DNA from: Strongylocentrotus purpuratus
Taxonomy: Eukaryota > Echinodermata > Echinoidea > Camarodonta > Strongylocentrotidae
Reading direction: 5' to 3'
NCBI RefSeq assembly: GCF_000002235.5
Contig: NW_022145601.1
Coordinates: 20,157,389 to 20,221,388 of the forward strand
Length of the DNA: 64,000 nucleotides
Shown here: piece after piece, positions 59,900 to 64,000 of the stretch
Position numbering within the stretch: the stretch's first letter is position 1
Layout: each line of letters starts with the position of its first letter
Notes under the pieces: model-generated
What the model saw: only the letters and a program-made list of their open reading frames with translations
The model's database searches: none
Told to the model about the DNA's origin: nothing
Translations under genes and position numbers: made by a program

Positions 59900-61400
59900 A
59901 GTGCAAACAATCATTACCTGTCAGACTACTAAATGGATATGAGGCAAAGATTCCTGAGATTTTGTTTCACTAGTTCTAAAAGGTACGTGGTATTCTTTAA
60001 AATAAAAAAAAATAAAAAAATTCTTTCTATATCTTCTTCAGATTTATTTGTCTGAATACTATGTTAAATGAAGAAAAGGTAATGATTTTTGAGACAGTAA
60101 TTTTTTTTACTAGTTTTACCTAAATGTTAAGTGGTATCCTTTAAAATAAACAAATGTATTTATGGCATTTATCATATTTATGCTATTGATTATTTCTGTA
60201 TACACCTTTACATAATATATTTACCATGGACCTATTTAATACTAGTAAAAAAAAAAAAAGTTCAATGAATACAAGAATATGTATGAAACCATTAAAAAGT
60301 GAGAAATATCAGCCCGAAGTGGGGGAAAAAAAGAAAAAAAGTTATACAAAAAAAACAAAAACGATTTCCTACCGACCGACCCATGTTTTGGCACGTAAAG
60401 GGCAACACGTGTTTTTTTTAGGCCTCATTATAATGAGCAATGAGACAATTTTACAATCTTTACTACGCATGCCTCAAAGCGCAAACCTGCTTTTTCTAAG
60501 AATTCCTTAAAAATTGCCGGAGGTATAGTTTCAGAGGCTGTTGAACATTTATTTCAAGCATCATTTCAAGTATATTAGTCTGCGAAAATCTTGAAATAAT
60601 ACTCAATAATCCTACTAGCATGTTGCCTGAGAAATGTACTCTGTACTCTGTACTTTTTTTGTTTATTTGATTACACACCAAGCAGCATACTTTAAATAAA
60701 GTCGCACTAAAGTCGCACTTCAGTTAATACCGTGTGTCCGATCAATAAAATAGCACTTACCCTATTTTAACTTTTATTTTTTTTATATTTCACGTACATG
60801 TATAACAAATTGGAGTTTAAATAGCCGCGCGTATAAGTAATGGAAAAGTAAAATATTGAGATAAATTTTAAGGATAAAAGCTGAGATAAACATTGGTCTC
60901 AAAATAGCAACTATTTAAAAAGAGATACAATAAAATATTTTAGAGATAAAATCGAGCTCAGAATAACGCCCATGATGTTTTTTATGGCGCCATAGAGGGG
61001 CATATTACTAGCCGAGTTCATTGACGTTTGTTATTCAGCGTAAATAAGCCTCTTTGATGATTTCAATTCCCTATACTAAAACGTATCAATTATGATCGCT
61101 TCGTGGAATCATCATGTTTATGTAATATCATGTATAAACCGAAAGAAAGAAATGACACGTGACTGCAAAGCCAAGTAATCTTTTATTGATCGATTTCATG
61201 AATTTTTTTTCAGACAAAAGTCTACCTTTGTACTAATTCCTATAAAAAGAAATAGAGCTAAAAGAAGATTGTTATTTGATAATTCATATTCCCTGCGGAA
61301 TTGCCTAGGAAGCTATGATCGGATAAGGCAGTGAGCGCTTGCTTTCAGTTCTCCCTAAAATGACAACAGCCAATTTGGTGAAGTGGTTTATGCTAATATC
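59900..61400. other. intergenic DNA, no gene seen
   Basis: AT-rich sequence without recognisable coding or RNA signal. Confidence 0.5.
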
Positions 61401-61404
61401 CCTC

Positions 61405-61800
61405 CCCCGCCCGCGAAATTGTTATTCCCAAACAGGTTTGAAATTTCTTATATTTCCGTTCTTTCCAATGGCTGATATGTTCTACGTCATTAGCAGCTTG
61501 GAAAGAGGTCACAAACAATTAGACTTTGATTTTTTATTGCTTTGCCTCACTATTTATAAAGGCAAAAAGCTGAATAAACTGAGACTTGAACCCATGAACC
61601 CACAACTCTAAGATTGTATTACCCTGACCTTACCGATTGAGCCAACGATGGGTTAATGAAAAGTGATTCGGCATGATTTCTATAACCCTATCACTCACCC
61701 TAACGGTTACGTCATTGCTAATGACGTAACATATCAGCCAATCAGATGACCGGCAATATTAGCATTGGCAAACCTGTTTGGGAAAAAAAAAATTAGCCCC
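61405..61800. mobile_element. foldback element carrying a tRNA-like segment
   Basis: attcccaaacaggtttg and caaacctgtttggga are inverted ends. tggctgatatgttctacgtc and gacgtaacatatcagcca are inner arms. Between them the minus strand of 61590-61650 reads like a tRNA D arm and T arm (gttggctcaatcggtaag and gtgggttcatgggttcaa). Confidence 0.55.
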
Positions 61801-62469
61801 CCCCCCCCGAAAAAGGGAGGGGAAAACGAGAAAAATACAAGCAATCCGAAAAGCAATACGTTTGTGTTTTTTTTAAATATTGTTAAATGGATTTTATGAT
61901 TGGATATACAATAGTGGCTCTAATTAACAATAATTTACTCATTGTCCAAAATTTCTTTAAGTCTATATTTATAGAAGAGAATGATTTTCATCATGATGAT
62001 CAACGTTATTCAAAAGTATTATACATCTCATTGATACTCAAAGGGAAATTGGTGATGGCTATAAGGTGTGAGAGGAGATTATATAATCTTTATCCCCGCC
62101 TCCCTGCTTTCCTTACTCCTTTTCGCCCCATATTTTCTTCGTTTTTTGCCATTCAACTGGTGCTGGGTTACCGCCTTGTCACCCGGAACTATGCCACTCA
62201 GTTCAGCTAGTTATGGTCGTTGTTTTCCCATAACATCATGTCTACAATATATATATATATATATTAAATTCACTACAAACAAACAAAGAACAGTCACACA
62301 CAGGCAAAAGGCGGAGCGAAAGAAGGACAAATGATTTAAGGATAATTATCTGTTTTTTTCTTTTTTTTTGTTGTTGTGAAATCAGGTTGATTGAGAAGGA
62401 TTTGGCCGCCAATCACTATCTTGGTAATGTTTGCTTCTAAAAGTTAACTAAAAAAAAAGTAAGAGATTA

Positions 62470-62549
62470 TGAGAGGAAAATGAGAGAGTGAAAGGGGGGA
62501 AGGGAGTAGGAAGAGGGCGAAATGGAGAGAAACGAGAGAGAGGGGAAGA

Positions 62550-62597
<48 letters not shown>

Positions 62598-62840
62598 GGG
62601 GGGAGAGAGGGAGATGGAAAGAGAGAGGGGAAAATAAAGGGCGAGAGCGAGAGAGATAGAGATAGAGGGAGAGAGATATATATATAGAGAGAGAGAGATA
62701 GAGAGAGAAAGAAAGAGAGAGTAGGAGAGAGGGGAAGTGGGTTAGGGAAAGAGGCAGGAGAGAAAGAAAGAGAGAGAGAGGGAGAGAGAGAGGGGTGAGT
62801 GGGGGAGGAGAGGGAAGGAGGCCGGGAGATAGAGGAAGAA
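62470..62840. repeat. long (GA)n tract
   Basis: About 370 bp of GA-rich simple sequence with a short TA run at about 62676. Confidence 0.9.
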
Positions 62841-63066
62841 AGGAAAGAAGTTTAGCGTGGTTTGTTTAATTTTGTCTCAATTTTGCGAAAGAGTACATGG
62901 ACTGTAATGAATCAAATATATAGTTTTTCCTCATCAATGTCGTCAAAGCAGCAACCAATTTCATTAACGTGTATATATGTTCGAGCAAATATTCTGCACT
63001 CGTTGCTCCGCTGTTTCATTAAAACTGTTTGCATTCACTTTGGTCGAGACAACGAATGTTCCAAAC

Positions 63067-63235
63067 AGGCACGGATCCAGGATTTCTTAGGGGAGGGGGC
63101 CCAACTTTTTTTTTTTTTGGCTCGTCCTCGAAAATTTTAACAACCCCCAAAAAGGTAAAAATCACGTGTTTTTACATGATTGTTTTCTCAAGGGGGGCGC
63201 CCCCACTTCCCCCCCCCCCCCTTGATCCGCCACTG
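63067..63235. mobile_element. hAT-like MITE with 9-bp target duplication
   Basis: Ends aggcacggatccagg and cttgatccgccactg are imperfect inverted repeats. gttccaaac stands immediately outside both ends (63058-63066 and 63236-63244). Confidence 0.7.
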
Positions 63236-63244
63236 GTTCCAAAC

Positions 63245-64000
63245 ATGCACATTCAAATTAGAATTGGGTTCAGTCAATTCAATTTCGCCGATGTTGAGTG
63301 GGAGGAGAATTCTTTGGCGAATTGCGGTTTCATTTTCGTCTATGGGCAACCTCTTTCGCAATCGGGTCATTCTAATTAAAACAAGACCTCATAATCATAT
63401 TAACGATGTTTTTCTCGGATATTCAGCTTTTCATGTTCATTCATTCATTTTTTTCCCCTTATGCTCTTTTCTGACATGATTTCACATTATAAAATCTTCT
63501 TTTTTTGAAGAGCAATATTTGTATTTGAAAGCTGTGCTGCAAAATACCTACAAAATATGTAACCATATTCAAGATGATTATTCGTAATCAATAACGAAAT
63601 TCAATTAAGGGATTTTGTATAATTTTGAAGATTATGTATGATATAAATCATATTTATACATTCCTGGTTGGAAAATTCAATTTCCTTCCGATGATCCGAT
63701 CCATTAAAAAATTATAATAATCAACGGAATCTTTTAATCTCGGCACCATTACTCGTTAGAGAGTTTGAATCCATAATTTTAGAAAAATATTAACGTACAA
63801 CAGAGGTTTTTTTTAATGGCAGGTGGGTTTAAAGGTTTACTGTCTGGTTATACATTTTAATCCACCAGTACCCCCCCCCCCAGTAATACTAATTTGCTCA
63901 TTCTTTCAGACAACCCTTTTCTTTCAAAGTGTTAGTTGTTATTTTTTGAAGGGGAGGGTGGGGGGGGGGGTTCTGTGTTGCTTTTAGTGGAAATACAATA
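63245..64000. other. intergenic DNA, no gene seen
   Basis: AT-rich sequence with C and G runs near 63870 and 63960. No supported feature. Confidence 0.5.

Noticed and set aside
62068..62334. 88-codon frame near 62.1 kb
   Set aside because: No domain, no splice context, overlaps another frame of similar length, and ends in simple repeats.

Overview
The window is eukaryotic, AT-rich, intron-rich and repeat-laden DNA with short exons and GT-AG introns. It looks like a marine deuterostome genome, most likely an echinoderm and probably a sea urchin. This is an inference from the dense small TIR elements, tRNA-derived SINEs, long (GA)n, poly-C and poly-G tracts, and the style of the secreted-protein gene. 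No rRNA, CRISPR or operon-like structure is present.

Three host protein-coding loci can be supported. (1) 4239-11519 (+): nine consecutive exons of DDOST (OST48), the 48-kDa subunit of the ER oligosaccharyltransferase, from an N-proximal conserved block to the stop codon. The first exon or exons were not found and probably lie upstream of the window. (2) 19704-32994 (+): a complete seven-exon gene for a small secreted protein of about 325 aa, with signal peptide, linker, one EGF module and a fibrinogen-like/CNTNAP-type C-terminal domain. All splice phases agree, giving 978 coding bases. (3) 45427-46728 (+): an intronless class A (rhodopsin-like) GPCR of 433 aa with a very long third intracellular loop and a degenerate NPxxY motif.

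Mobile DNA fills almost everything else. 1-4200 holds MULE-like elements, one inserted in reverse orientation inside another with readable target duplications, plus long hairpins. DDOST introns carry a SINE and several MITEs. The secreted-protein gene's introns hold a decayed LINE reverse transcriptase, a 935-bp near-perfect Tc1-like palindrome, SINEs, a hAT MITE with a 9-bp target duplication and CpG-rich repeats. 35119-39972 is a candidate 4.9-kb inverted-terminal-repeat element enclosing a 2.5-kb foldback with 75-bp tandem repeats. 52.7-54.75 kb has mariner-like elements, one splitting a CpG-rich repeat. 54.8-58.2 kb has a minisatellite, a TTC tract and further MITEs. LINE relics lie at 40.0-40.6 kb and 44.8 kb.

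The three genes show no sign of acting together: one is an ER housekeeping enzyme subunit, one a secreted adhesive or lectin-like protein, and one a membrane receptor.
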